Positions 6,915 to 21,900 of a stretch of 59,328 bases of DNA are shown piece by piece. A program made the position numbers and the translations under genes. Positions within the stretch are counted from its first letter, which is position 1. Each line of letters begins with the position of its first letter. The notes beneath the pieces are model-generated. The model saw only the letters and a list, made by a program, of their open reading frames with translations. It had not been told where the DNA came from and did not search any database. This stretch comes from Aliarcobacter sp017996075 (GTDB taxonomy: Bacteria > Campylobacterota > Campylobacteria > Campylobacterales > Arcobacteraceae): assembly GCF_051062515.1 (NCBI RefSeq), contig NZ_JAMXEK010000010.1. One strand, written 5' to 3'.

Positions 6915-9900
6915 ATGTCAAAAGATAAAGAAACATTGGTTAAATATCTTGATGGTAAGGTTCAAATAAAAAGTAAGCCTTTAGCTGGAGAGAATATTCC
7001 AGTTTATGTAAGACCTGGTGATAAAATTGACCTTGAATTACTAGGATTAAATCTAGAGACTGCTAAATTTAAGTTGGTTGGTGGTGACTTAATATTAGAA
7101 ATACCAGGTGCTGGGGAGTTTACTTTTGTTTCTCTTGCTTTGATGGGATATAGTGGTGATGCTCCTGAATTTTTAGGTGTTGCTGGCAAAATTGTTACTT
7201 TAAGCTCTATTTTATCAGATATTGATGATATAAATGCTTTACCTATTAACTCTACACCAACTAATGAATATATAAATATGCTAAATGAAATAGCTCAAGA
7301 AAATAAGAAAGAGGTGGCTCCACAAGTCATTATTATCGATAATAATCCAGCAACTGAACAAAATGATAATGTATCTAACTTGTTTGATTTATTAGAAGCA
7401 CAAAAAAAATCTTTAAATTTAGTAGAATCAAATGATTTTACTTCAAATTTGACAAAAACTGATTCAAAAAAATCTTCAAGTTCAAGTTCAAAACAGGAGG
7501 ATAATGTTGCCTCTGTAGAAGGGATTGAACCTACACTATCTTTTGATATAGATATTCAACATGTTCAAATAAGAGAAAATACTGTAATTGATTCAACTCT
7601 TAATAAAACACTATTTATTTATGGTGGAGGAGGTGTCTCTTATTCAAATATTTATCCACAAAATTATACTGCGGTTGATAAAACTAAATTAGTTTTACAA
7701 ACAAGTCCAGAGATTATAGATTATAGTGATAAAAAGTTTGGTAGCTTTGATAATGTTGTTATCTATGCAGATGATTCCGCTCTTTTTAATAGTACAACAA
7801 CTTCTAGAACAATAAACTTAACTCCTAGCCAACCAGAAGGTTTTGGAATAACTGAAATTACAATTACAAGTGATAATTTTCCAACTGGTTTTAAAGTATT
7901 AAATGCAGTTCAAGTAGGTAATAGTTGGATTCTAAAAAAAGACAACCCAGATACACTTGATGTAGTAGAAGGTTTTATAGTTGATAATAGAGGTCAGATT
8001 AATATTACTTTTGTTGTGGATAATTCTCAAAAAAGCAATTTTGTTTTTAAAATGAGTGCCAAATCAGAATTTAGCTTAGATAATGTCTCTGAAGAGAATA
8101 AAGCCAGTATTAAACCGCCTGTTGAGAGTTCATTAGAGTTTGCAAAAGATTATGCTGTACAGATTAAGGAGATTCAAGATAAAACGGTTGCAAAAGAGTA
8201 TGATTTTGAACCATTTTTTATAAATGGAAAAGAGTACAAAAATGGCTTTGTAATAACTTCAAATATAAATAATACAGAAACAAAAGGTTCTCAAGAGTTA
8301 GTAAATACAATTTATGGTGGAATTGTAAACGATATAATTCATGGTGGAATGAAAGATGATACTATTTATGGAAATAGTGGAGATGATACTATTTTTAGTA
8401 GTGCTGGAAACGATACTATTGATGGTGGAGCTGGAAGTGATACTTTAAATTATTCTAAAATAGATAATGTAAATAATATAGGTATAAATGCAAACCTAAA
8501 TACTGGAAAAGTTACATATAAGCTTGATAATGTAAGTTCAATTGATCCAGCAACAACCTTTACAAATACAGTAGTAAATATTGAAAATATTATAGGTACT
8601 CAAGATAAAGATATAATAATTGGAAATGAGAAAAATAATACATTAAAAAGTGAAGGTGGAGATGATACAATCGAAGGTGGAGCTGGAGATGATTATTTGG
8701 ATGGTGGAGATGGTAAAGATACTGTTAGTTATATAAATGCTATTAATAATGTTGATAATAAAGGTGTTATTGTAAATCTAGGTTCTGATGAATATAATAT
8801 TAAAAAAGGTGAAGCTTCAGGTATAGATGGAATAGATCAACTTTGGAATTTTGAAAATGTTATAGGCTCAAATTATGATGATACTATCAAAGGGAATAGT
8901 TTAGCAAACACTCTTTTTGGTGCAAAAGGGAATGATACACTAAGCGGTGGTCTAGGAGATGATTATTTAGATGGAGGAGAGGGTAATGATACTGTTGATT
9001 ACTCATCTTCAAATTCATCTCAATTTGTTCATTTAGGTTTAGGTGAGGCTTCTGGTGGAGAGGGTAATGATACTATTGTAAATATAGAAAATGTTATTGG
9101 TACTAGGTTTAATGATACTATTTATGGAAATAATGAAAATAACATCTTAGATGGAGGATTAGGTGATGATACTATCTTTGGTGGAGCAGGAGATGATACT
9201 CTTTTAGGTAAAAGTGGTAATGATACATTAAGTGGTGGACTAGGAGATGACTATATTGATGGAGGTTTTGGTAATAACACTGCAAGTTATGAAGATATTC
9301 AAATAGGTGGAGTTACTGTTTATTTATCAAAAAGTGCTCAACAAGATACTATAAATGCAGGGCTTGATACTCTAAAAGATATTCAAAATCTTATTGGTTC
9401 CGTATTTAATGATACTTTGGGTGCAAGTTTTGCAGAAGTAAATATACTTAATGGATTAGGTGGTAATGATACAGCAGATTACAGTTTACTACCAAAATTG
9501 GCTGGAGATGAGGGTATAGTTGGAAATTTACTTACAGGAAAAGTATATAAAGGCTTAAGTGTAGATGATACTTTACTTAATATTGAAAATTTAAAAGGTA
9601 CTTCTGGAAAAGATACTCTTATAGGAAATAATTTTAATAATATTTTAGATGGTGGTGCAGGAGATGATCACTTTGTAAGCAATGGTGGTAAAAATACAAT
9701 TATTGGTGGAGATGGATTTGATACTATTGATTACTCTTCATCACTTAAAGCTATAAAAATTGAAAATTTGGATAATACAGGAACAGTTTTTAAAGGAGCA
9801 GTATCAGGAGAAGATGATCATCTAAACTCTATTGAAAAAATAATTGGTTCAAACTACAAAGATATTATAAAAGCTGATTCTAATTCAACTATCTCTTTCG

Positions 9901-12900
9901 TATTTGAAGCTGGTTCTGGTAATGATACTTTACAAGGTGGAAAAGGCAATGATTACTTGTATGGTCAAGGTGGAGATGATTATTTTTATGCTAGTGGAGG
10001 AGAAGATTATATAGATGGTGGAGATGGTATTGATACTATTGATTTCTCACATGTTAATTCAAAAATAGATTTAACTCTAAATGAAAGAGATACAGAATCA
10101 AAAGTAACAGAATCAAAATTTAATGGAACTAATTATGATCCAAATTTAGAAACACATACTATTGTAAATATAGAAAATATCATAGGAAGTTTAAATCACG
10201 AAAATACTTTGAGAGGAAACTCTTTAGATAATACTATTATTGGTGGAGATAAAGATGATACTTTAAGTGGTGGAGCTGGGACAAACTATTTAGACGGTGG
10301 AGCTGGTATTAATACAGTGGATTATAGTCGTGCAAATAACAACGTTACTGTAGATTTAAATAAAACAGGTATGCAAGAAGTTTATTTAGATGGTTCAACA
10401 ACTGCAAAAGATACTTTAAAAAATATTCAAAATGTAATAGGAAGTAATAATAAAGATATTATAGCTGGAAATTCACAAAACAACTCACTTTTTGGTGGCT
10501 TGGGCGATGATACATTTATAGGAAGTGGTGGAAATGATACTCTAAATGGTGGTGATGGTATAGATGTTGTTAGTTATGCTAGTGCTACTGAAAATCTCTA
10601 TATTGACCTTGGAGTTACTACTCCAGTTTCTATAGGTACTGGATATGGTACAGATACATTTATATCTATTGAGGGAGCTATCGGAGGAAGTGGAAATGAT
10701 ACTATTAAAGGAACGAGTGGCTCTAATGTTTTAATTGGTGGAGATGGAGATGATACACTTTTACCAAATGGGAACAATGGGATTGATGAACTTGATTTTA
10801 TTGATGGAGGAAGTGGAACAGACTTTGTAAGTTTTAATTTTGGTGGTAATAGTGCTGTTACTCTTGATTTAGCAAATAGTGGTATCCAAAATACTGGTAA
10901 AGGTAGAGTTCAAATAGTAAATATCGAAAATGTAGAGGGTGGTGCTGGAAATGATAGGCTTTATGGAAATAGTAGTGATAATACATTAAGCGGTTTGGCT
11001 GGTGATGATATATTAGTAGGACGTGCTGGAAATAATACCCTTGATGGTGGAGCTGATTTTGATACTGCTGATTATAGTGGTGTTGATAGCTTAAATGGAA
11101 TTAATGTAAATCTTGGATTATCTACACAACAAGTACAAAATAACGGTTATGTTGGAAAAGATACTTTAATTAGTATAGAAAAAATTATTGCTACAAAAAA
11201 TAGTGATTTTATACAAGGAAGCACTACAAGAACAGATAATAGTACTTTATATTTTGAACTAGGTGCTGGAAATGACACAATATTTGCAGGAAGTGGTGCA
11301 AATGTAATATATACTTCACGAATGAGTGAAAGTGGAACTGACTATACAAGCTATAATAATACTGTGTTTAGTGGTACAGGAAGTGATACTGTATTTGGAA
11401 GTAGTGGAAATGATACTTTTGTAGTTTCTTCAAGTGATGCACTAGGCTCTACTGGTAATGATACTTTTTATGGAATAAGCGGTATAAATACAATAGATTA
11501 TAGTCTTGTAAAAGATACAGATGCAAATGGAGCTACAGGTGGTATTAATGTGACATTAGATGGCACAAATGCTGTAACTATAGCTCTTAGTGGTGGAAAT
11601 ACAAATACTATTCAAAATGTATCTCATATTATAGGTACAGGTAACAACGATACTTTAAGGGGAGATAATTTTAATAATATCCTTGATGGTGGAGCTGGTA
11701 ATGATACAATTTTTGGTACTGCTGGAAATAACACTTTAAGTGGTGGAAGCGGGGCTGATTCGATAACAGGTGGTACAGGAGTAGATACTATTTACGGTGG
11801 ACTTGGAGATGATACTATTTTTAGTAGTACTGGCAATGATACTGTTTACGGTGGAGATGGAATAGATACTTTTGATTTGAGCGGTAGAACTGGAATAGCA
11901 TTTGTAAACTTAGCAGAAAATAGATCAAGAGTAGATACAAATGGTAATAGTGATTTTGATATAGATGATGAAAGTGATGTACTTTATAATATAGAAAGAG
12001 TTATTGGAAACAGTTCTGATAATACTCTATATGGAGATAGTTTTGCAAATATACTTGATGGTGGAACAGCTGGAAGAAACTCTTTATATGGTGCAGGTGG
12101 AGATGATACACTTATAGGAAGTGGAAGTGGTGTAGATATAGCTTATTATAAACCAGCTGGTACTTCGATTTATGTGGATATGAACCAAACTGCTCAAGTA
12201 GTTCGTGATGGAGATGGTGGAAGTGATACTTTAATAGATATTAATGAAGTACATGGAAGTGATTATGGAGATACTTTTAAAGGAAATGGTAATGATACTT
12301 TAAGAGGTTTAGCAGGTAATGATACTTTTTATAGTGGTGGAGGCTCAAATCTTTATGACGGTGGTGCCGATGATGATCTGTTTATTATTACTTCAAAAGA
12401 CCATGGAGTTGATACACTAATAGGTGGAGTTGGAAGTGATACGGTTGATTTTAGTAAAGTTACAGATTTGGTTTCTCCTACAAAAGGTTTGGAAATTACT
12501 CTAAATGGAAATGAAACAGTACAAGCAACACTAAATGACATGGCTTCACATAAGCTTACGGGTATAGAAAATATAATTGGTACTATATACGATGATACTA
12601 TTAGAGGGGATTTAAATAATAATATTCTAAGTGGTTTTGGTGGTCATAATACACTAATAGGTGGTGCTGGAGATGATACACTAATAGGTGGAACAGGGAC
12701 AGATGTCGCTAGTTATGAAACATCTACAAGTGGTATAAAAGTAGATTTAACACAGATTAATTTTCAAGTTACAGATGATGGTCTTGGTGGAAGAGATAAG
12801 CTTAGTGGTATAGATACTATTGTAGGTAGTGATTATGCAGATACTTTCAAAGGTGGTGCAAATAGTGATACTTTTATTGGTGGTTTAGGAGATAACTGGT

Positions 12901-15900
12901 TTATAGGAAGTGCTGGAAATGACTATTTTGAAGGTGGTACAGGTAGTGATACTGTTGATTACAGTGCAGCAATTACAAATTTGGTTGTAGATATTAATGA
13001 TGGTTCAAAATATATAAATTCATATTATGGAACAGATACTTTTAAAAATATTGATGGAATTGTAGGTGGAAGTGGAGATGATACATTAATAGGAAATAGT
13101 GGAAGAAACACTTTAATTGGTGGGAGTGGAAATGATACACTATTAGGTTATGGAGGAGATGACTATATTGATGGTGGAAGTGGAAGTGATTTTGTAAGTT
13201 TTGCTTACACTGCAAAAAATATTAAACTTGATTTAGCAATTACAGATGTACAAAATACAAATGATGGAAATTTAACAATAAAGAGTATTGAAAATATAGC
13301 AGGTGGTGCTGGAAATGATACTATTTATGGAAATGATAGCAACAACACTTTAAGAGGTGGATATGGGAATGATACTCTTGTGGGAAGAGGAGGAAATAAT
13401 CTTCTAGTTGGTGGTTTAAATGGCTATCAAATAGTTATGGGAGCTATTGTTGTTGGAGCTACTTATAGTTTTGCATTAGAAGGAAAAACTATAAGTTATG
13501 AAGCTAAAGCAGGAGATACAAAAGCAAGTGTACTAAAAGAGTTAGAAAATAGTTTTAATTCAAACAATATAACAAATAGTTATATAGTAAATGATGGTGA
13601 AAAATTATATATAGAGACAAATAGTATTATTAGTTCAAATACTAATCTAACAGCAAGTTCTGAAACATTTATTGATATTGTTGATTATAGTTCAAATCCA
13701 TACAATGGTATAAAAGTAGATCTTACTAAAACAGTAGAGCAAGTTTATGATAATGGTAACGGAGGACGTGATACTTTAGTAGGAATTGAGCAGATTAAAG
13801 GTAGTAATTACGCAGATACTTTTATTGGTAGTAGTAGTAATGATACTATATATGGTGGGCTTGGAAATGATACTTTTAGAGGTTTGGGTGGAGATGATAC
13901 TTTCTATGGTGAAGGCGGAGATGATTTATTTAAAAGTTCATATGATGATTGGAATAATATCTATTATGGTGGAACAACAGATGAGGTAAATGGGGATACT
14001 GTTGATTATAGTGCTATTATTGACAATCAATACAAAGTTGTTGGAAATTTAAGTAGCAGTACTATTGAAGTTTATAATGGTTCAGATATTTTACAAAAAA
14101 CAGACACTATTTATGATATAGAGAATTTAACTGGTGGAAGTGGAAACGATACTTTAACAGGTAATGCAAGTAAAAATACAATCAAAGGTGGAGATGGAAA
14201 CGACTCTATTTATGTAACAGCTGGTGGTGATAGACTATTTGGGGAAGGTGGTAATGATACATTTATTTTCCAAAGTGGAGTTGATGGTGTTGGTACGGTT
14301 ATAGATGGGGGTACAGCTTCACAAACTACAGGCGATACAATAAATTATAGTGCTTTAACAGATAAAGTAAGTCTTAGGCTTATGGGTAGTAGTTATAGTA
14401 GTGTTACATTAGGAGCTGAATCTAATCATCATAGCATACGAAATATCAACAATGTGATTGGTTCTCAAGTAGATGATACTATAGAAGGTGATAGTGGTAA
14501 CAATATATTAAATGGATTTAATGGAATAGATACTATTAGCTTTGAAAATGCAGGAGCTAAGGTCGTAGTAAATATAGAAGATAGCGATATAACAATAAGC
14601 AATGCTCCAACAGGCAACGGCACATATACAGCTAATCAAGCAACAGGTACTACTATAGGTACAGATAAGATAATAAACTTTGAAAATATATTATCAGGAA
14701 GTGGAGATGATACTTTAATAGGTAGTAGTGGTTTAAACTATATATATGGTGGGCTTGGAAATGACTTTATATATGGTGGAGCTGGAGATGATAAATTATA
14801 TGGTGAAGAGGGAAATGACACAATAGTTGGTGGAGTTGGTAATGATACTATTGATGGTGGAGAAGGGATTGATACTGTAAGTTATTTTGATGCTTTAAGT
14901 GTTACTTTAAGTCTAAGAGGCTCTTCTTATGGTACAGCAACCACAACATATGGTGGAGTATCTTACAATGATAGACTTTATAGCATAGAAAATGTAATAG
15001 GAAGTTCAGGTGATGATACTATTCAAGGTAATGAAGAGGATAATGTCCTTGATGGTGCTGGTGGAAAAAATACTGTAAGTTATAGTGGAGCAGCAGCAGG
15101 AGTAACTGTTGATTTAGGAATTACAACTGCTCAAAATACTGGAGATGGAAATGATACTTTATTAAATTTCTCTAATTTAACTGGTTCAAGTCAAGATGAT
15201 ATACTTAAAGGAAACAACAATTCTAATATTATTAAAGGTGGTAATGGAGCTGATACAATTTATGGTATTGGTGGGAGTAACTTTTTATATGGTGAGGCTG
15301 GAAATGATACTTTTATAGGAAAAGTTGCTGGAAGTGATTTTATAGATGGTGGAGCTGGAAGCAATAAAGTTGATTATAGTAGTTTAACTCAAGCAAATAG
15401 TATCACAGTAAATCTAGGGACAACTACAACTTTCAATGATGAAAATAGTGTATCTCAAACTGTATATCAGATTGGTATAAATGGTGGAGATAGTGATTAT
15501 GTAAAAGATATCACTATTTTTGAGGGAAGTGCTGGAAATGATAAATTTACTGTTAAGAGTGGAAACTTTGAACTTATAGGTGGAGCAGGTAATGATACCT
15601 TTGATGGAGCTACTTTTACAGGTGTAAAAATTGATGGTGGAATAGGTAGTGATACGGTTGATTATAGTAGTGTTGTTGATAAAATAGTAGTTACACTTGA
15701 GGCTGGAAGTGACCCTACTACTGTTCGAGTAGGTGGAGATACTACAAATCATACAATAAGAAATATAGAAAATATTTCTGGTTCTGGTGTAAATGATACA
15801 ATAACTGGTAATAGTAGTAACAATACAATCTTAGGGGGAGCAGGAGATGATACAATAGATGGTGGCGGTGGAGCTGACTATCTTGATGGTGGAACTCATA

Positions 15901-18900
15901 CTAATGGAGACACTGTATCATTTGCTAGTGTTGTAGGGGTAAATGGGATTAGTGTAAATATAGGTAGTAGTAACGTTACTATAGATGGTACTACATACAA
16001 TGCAAATCGTGCGATAAGGGATGGGCAAACAAGTACTGTTGAAAATTTTGAGAATATTCAAGGCTCACAAAATAGTGATATTTTAATAGGTAGTGATATA
16101 GCAAATGTTATAAGAGGTGGTGATGGAGCTGATACTATTTATGGTGGTAGAGGTTCAAACTTCTTGTATGGTGATGCTGGAGCTGATAAGTTTATCATGG
16201 GTGGTTTCTTTGGAAGTGGAAATGACTATATAAATCGCGTAGATGGTGGAGCTGGTGCTGATATACTTGATTATAGCAAAGTTACAACAGGTGCTATAAG
16301 TGTTACTTTAGATGGCGAAGAAGAGGTTAAGGTTACTATTTATAGCGATAATGCAAGTTCTACAGTAATAACAAATACTTACGATTTAGTAAAAAACATA
16401 AGAAATGTCATAGGAACAAGCGGTAACGACTCTGTCAAAGGTGACGGAAGTGCCAATGTATTAGAAGGTGGAGCTGGAGATGATATATTAGATGGTGGAG
16501 CTGGAGATGATACATTAATAGGTGGAGAGGGAGATGATACTCTTATTAGTGTAAGTGGAAACAATACTCTTGATGGTGGAACTAATAATAGTGGCGGAGA
16601 TTGGGTATATTATAATCAAAAGCTTGTAGCACTTAATCTAAATATGAAAAATGTAGATAGCAGTGGATATGCTATAGCAAATTTTGGTTCAGAAACTGAT
16701 AAGTTGAAAGAGATAGAAAATATTAGAGGTACTATAAAAGCAGATTTTATAGGTGGAAATGATCAAAATAATACTTTAGATGCTTTTATGGGAGATGGAA
16801 ATACTCTTATAGGAAGTGGTGGAGATGATGTACTTCTTGGAAGTAGCGATGGAAATGATACCTTTAAAGCAGGGATTTTACAATCAGATGGAAGTTTAAT
16901 AGACGGAAATGATGGCAACAATACAATAGATGGTAAATTTGGTACAAATAATACTTTAGATTATAGTGCTTATGCAAGCAGTAGAACTATAAAAGTGGAT
17001 ATGGGTGCTTTAGATGGTACGGGTAATTCTACTGTAACAATTAGTGATGGCACTACTGATAAAATAAAAAATATTCAAAATATTATAGGTGGTGCTGGTG
17101 CAGATACTATTATTGGAAATTCTCAAAATAATAGTTTAGTAGGTGGTGCTGGAAATGATATTATCAAAGGTCTAGCTGGAGATAATCAGCTTCTAGGTGG
17201 AGCTGGAAATGATACTATTTATAGTGGAACAGGTAATGACTTTATAGATGGTGGAGAAGATAACGATACAGTTAGCTTTGAAGCTGCTACAGGAGATATA
17301 ACTGTTAGTTTAACTACTACAACAGCACAAGCAGTTGGTGGTGGTATGGGAACAGATACTATTACAAATATAGAAAACGTGATAGGTTCTAGCCATAATG
17401 ATACTATTTCTGGAAATAGCGGTATAAATACACTTATTGGTGGTGCTGGAAATGATAAATTTGTAGCTACAAAAGGAAGTGATACTTATTATGGTGGGAT
17501 ATTAGCTGGTACTACTCATACAGTTGCAAATGGAGAGTCTAATAGTGTAGATTATTCAAATGCTTCTAAAGTATATGTTGATTTGAGCTCTACAACAACC
17601 GATGCAAATGGCAACAACTATTCTCAAGCTTTGAAATCAAACAGCTCAACTAATGATGGATTTTCTTCAAATATAGAATCTACAGATAGCTTATACGGAA
17701 TTGCAAATATAAAAGGTAGCAGTAGCTTTGATACACTTATAGGTAATGAGCTAAGTAATACACTAGAAGGTATGGCAGGAGATGATATACTTGAAGGTAA
17801 AGGGGGAGATGATCTTCTAATAGGTGGAGATGGAGATGATACATTTATTGCAACATCATACAATGATGGAAAAGATACAATAGATGGTGGAACAGGTAAT
17901 GATACAATAGACTATAGTAAATTAGGTAGTTCAAATGCTATTAATATTACTTTAGCAGAGGCTGATATATATGCAACTGTAACTGTAACTGGTGGCGATA
18001 ATGATATAGTTAAAAATATAGAAAATGTTATTGGTACTGCTGGAGCTGATACAATAGTAGGTAATAGTAGTAATAATACTCTTATAGGTGGAGCTGGCAA
18101 CGATATAATAAAAGGTGTAGCAGGGAACAATAAGATATATGGTGGTGATGGCAATGATACTATTTATAGTGGTACAGGCGATGACCTTATCGATGGTGGA
18201 GCTGGTGAAAATAGTGTACATTATGGTGAAGCTACAAGTGGAGTAACTGTTGATTTATCAAACTCATTGGCTCAAACAGTTGGTGGTGGTATGGGTGTTG
18301 ATACACTTGTTGATATTCAAAATGTAGTAGGTTCGGCATATGATGACTTGTTTTATACAGATTACACAAAATCTAATAAATTTGATGGTGGAACAAATAC
18401 AAATAGTGTAAATGGAGATACAGTAAGCTATGCAAATTTAAAAGCAGATTTGGATGGTTCAAATTATACAGGAGATGCTACATTTGACAATATCTTTATG
18501 GATTTGGCTAATATAAATAGCGGTTATTCAAGTGTAGATATTAGAGATAATGATGGTAGTAATAATATAAGAGTTGTCGCAACAGATTATCTAAGAAATA
18601 TCAAAAATATTATTTCAAGTAGTGGTAATGATACTCTTTATGGAGATGCTGGAGCAAACACACTCAAAGGTGGGCTTGGAGATGATACTTTAATGGGTAG
18701 AGGAGGAAATGACTACCTTGATGGTGAAGGTGGTAATAATACTGTTAGCTACTCTTATGTCTCTACTTCAAGCGGTGTTATTGTTGATTTAAAAAATGGT
18801 ACTGGTGTGTTAGCAGTAGATGATGAAGATACGTTGGTAAATATCCAAAATGTAATAGGTACAAAAAATTCAGACCTTATCAAAATGGGTACGGTTGCAG

Positions 18901-21900
18901 GTGCATTGGAGAGTGTGGCAAATAGTATCGATGGTGGAGATGGAATTGATACTATAAGCTATGAGTATTATACTGCAAACTTGACTATCAATCTTGGAGC
19001 TGGTTCAGTTGCAACTGGTGATAATGATCTACTTACTTCCATAGAAAATGCAATAGGTGGAAGTGGAAATGATACTTTTATATCTAATACAGCTGTAAGT
19101 AATATTTTTGATGGTGGAGCAGGAAGTGATACGGTTGATTATTCACATCTTACAAATAGTTCAAACAGTATAGTTGTTACATTGAATGGAAGCTCTTTAG
19201 TAACTGTTGCTATAGCAGGACTTGAAGATGATAGTATAAAAAATATAGAAAATGTTACAGGTGGAGCTGGTAATGATACTATTGTAGGAGATGCTAATGA
19301 TAATACTCTTAAAGGTGGAGCTGGAAACGATATAATAAAAGGTAAATCGGGTAACAACTCATTGTACGGTGGAGTTGGCAATGATACAATTTTTAGTGGT
19401 ACAGGCAATGACTATATTGATGGTGGAGATGATATAGATACTGTTGATTATTCTGAAGCAATAGCTGCTGTTAATGTTGATTTAGGTCTTGAAACTGCTC
19501 AAAATATCGGTGGTGGTATGGGACAAGATACACTAATAAGCATTGAAAATGTAATAGGTAGTAACTTTGATGATACCTTTAAATCACATTTTAGTAGAGA
19601 TAATTACTTTGATGGATATGGTAGTGGTATAGCTGGAGATACTGTTGATTATAGTGGTATCCCAGTTGATAATGTGACACAAGATTTTGTACGAATTGAC
19701 TTAAGTAGTAAAAAAGGTACTATCTTTATAGATGGTACACAAAGTGCTACTGATACATATAGGTTGATACACAATATCACTGGAACAGCTGGAAATGATA
19801 CTATCATAGGAGATGAGCTTAATAATACTCTAAGAGGTGGAGCAGGAAACGATACACTAGGTGGTGGAGCTGGTAATGACTACCTTGATGGAGGTTCTGG
19901 AAATAATACTGTAACTTATGCTTATAGTTCTAGTAGTGTAGAAGTAGATTTCAAAATAGGGCTTGGATATGTGAGTGCTGGAGATAAAGATACTTTAGTA
20001 AATATTCAAAATGCTATTGGTGGAAGTAGTGGTGATATTTTTAAAATGGTAACAGGAGATATTGCAAATACTATAGATGGAAATAGTAGTAACGGCAATC
20101 TTGTAAGCTATGAGTATTATACAGCTGGTGTAACTGTTGATTTGGGTAGAACAGATGCTCAAACTGTTGTAACAGGAAATAACGATATAGATACTCTTAT
20201 AAATATCCAAAATATCAAAGGTGGTGAAGGTAACGATACTTTCCGTACAAACTTTGCAGTGTCAAATCAGTTTGATGGAAATAGTGGAAACAATACTATG
20301 GATTATAGCAATGCAAATGCTAGTCAAAAAATAGTTGTGGCACTTGATGGTGCAAATTTTAGAGATGTGACTATAGGTAGTGGTGCAGTAGTAGATAGTG
20401 TTAAAAATATTCAAAATATTTACGGTGGAGCAGGAGATGATACTATTATAGGTGATGGTAATAGTAATATCTTAGATGGTGGAAGTGGAGATGACTTAAT
20501 AAGTGGTATTGCTGGACTTAATACTCTAAGAGGTGGAGCTGGAGCTGATACTATTTATGGTGGAACAGGCAATGATATAATAGACGGTGGAGTAGATAGT
20601 GATACTATTTATGCAAATGCTGGTGATAATATAATATATGGTGGAGATGATAGTGATACTATAATAAGTGGAACTGGAAACGATACTATTTACGGTGGAT
20701 ATGTTGATAGTTCAAGCATACATCAAGATAACAGTTTGCAAGATTGGGTAAGTTTTGAAAGTGCATTGGCAAATGTTACGGTTAATCTAAACTCTGCTAC
20801 GGTTGGTACTTTTGCAGGAGCTACTGGATATGCTCAAAGTGCTGCTACAGGACTTGATAGCCTTTTTGGAATAGAAAATATTTTAGCAAGTGCAAATGAT
20901 GATAATATAACTTTAAATGATACTACTGTAAATACAGTATATGGTGGAGCTGGAAGTGATACTATAAAAGTTGCAACTAATGGATATACTGGTGGTAATA
21001 CAATAGATGGTTTTGGGGTTTCAGGTGTTGAAAATAGTAGCAATAGTGATACTATGGATTATAGTGTTTTAGGAGCAGGTCAAAATATTAACGTTAATCT
21101 AAATATAGTAGATGGAAGTGGTTTTTCAAATGTTACTTTTAATGGAGGTATAAATTCTGATAAGCTTAAAAATATAGAAAATATCATAGGAACAGCTGGA
21201 AATGACACTTTAATCGGAAAAGATGCAACCAACAACACTTTAATAGGTGGGGCTGGAAGTGACTTTTTAATGGGAAGAAGCGGAAACAACTATCTTGATG
21301 GAGGAGAAGGAAGTAGTGGAAACTTTGTTAGCTATGAATATGTGAATAATAGTGCTAATAAAGTAATAGTAAACCTTACAACTCAAACAGCAACTGTAGA
21401 GGGAAGTGGATACAACGATACTATACGAAACATTCAAAATGTTATTGGTGGAGCAGGAGCTGATACACTAACAGGAAGTAGTGCCTCAAATACTTTAATA
21501 GGTGGAACAGGTGCAGATAGATTTGTGATGATGGGTGAATTAGCAGATAGAGTTTATGCAGGAAGTATTACATTTAATTTAGATGGAAGCATAAATGATG
21601 CAAGTCATATAGATACAAATAATCAAGATACTATTGATTATAGTAATTATACAAATAGAGTTCAAATAGATCTTGCTAATGGCAATGCTAAAGTTGATTT
21701 GCTCAATAATAATTTTGCAAGTGGTACAAAAGATGATACTTTTTACGGTATAGATAATGCTATTGGGACGAATCAAGCTGATACTATATATGGTGGAAGT
21801 GGAGTTAATACTATTTGGGCTGGAAGTGGAGCTGATACTATATATACAGGAAGTGGAGCTGATACTATTTATGGTGAAGCAGGAGATGATATTATTCATA

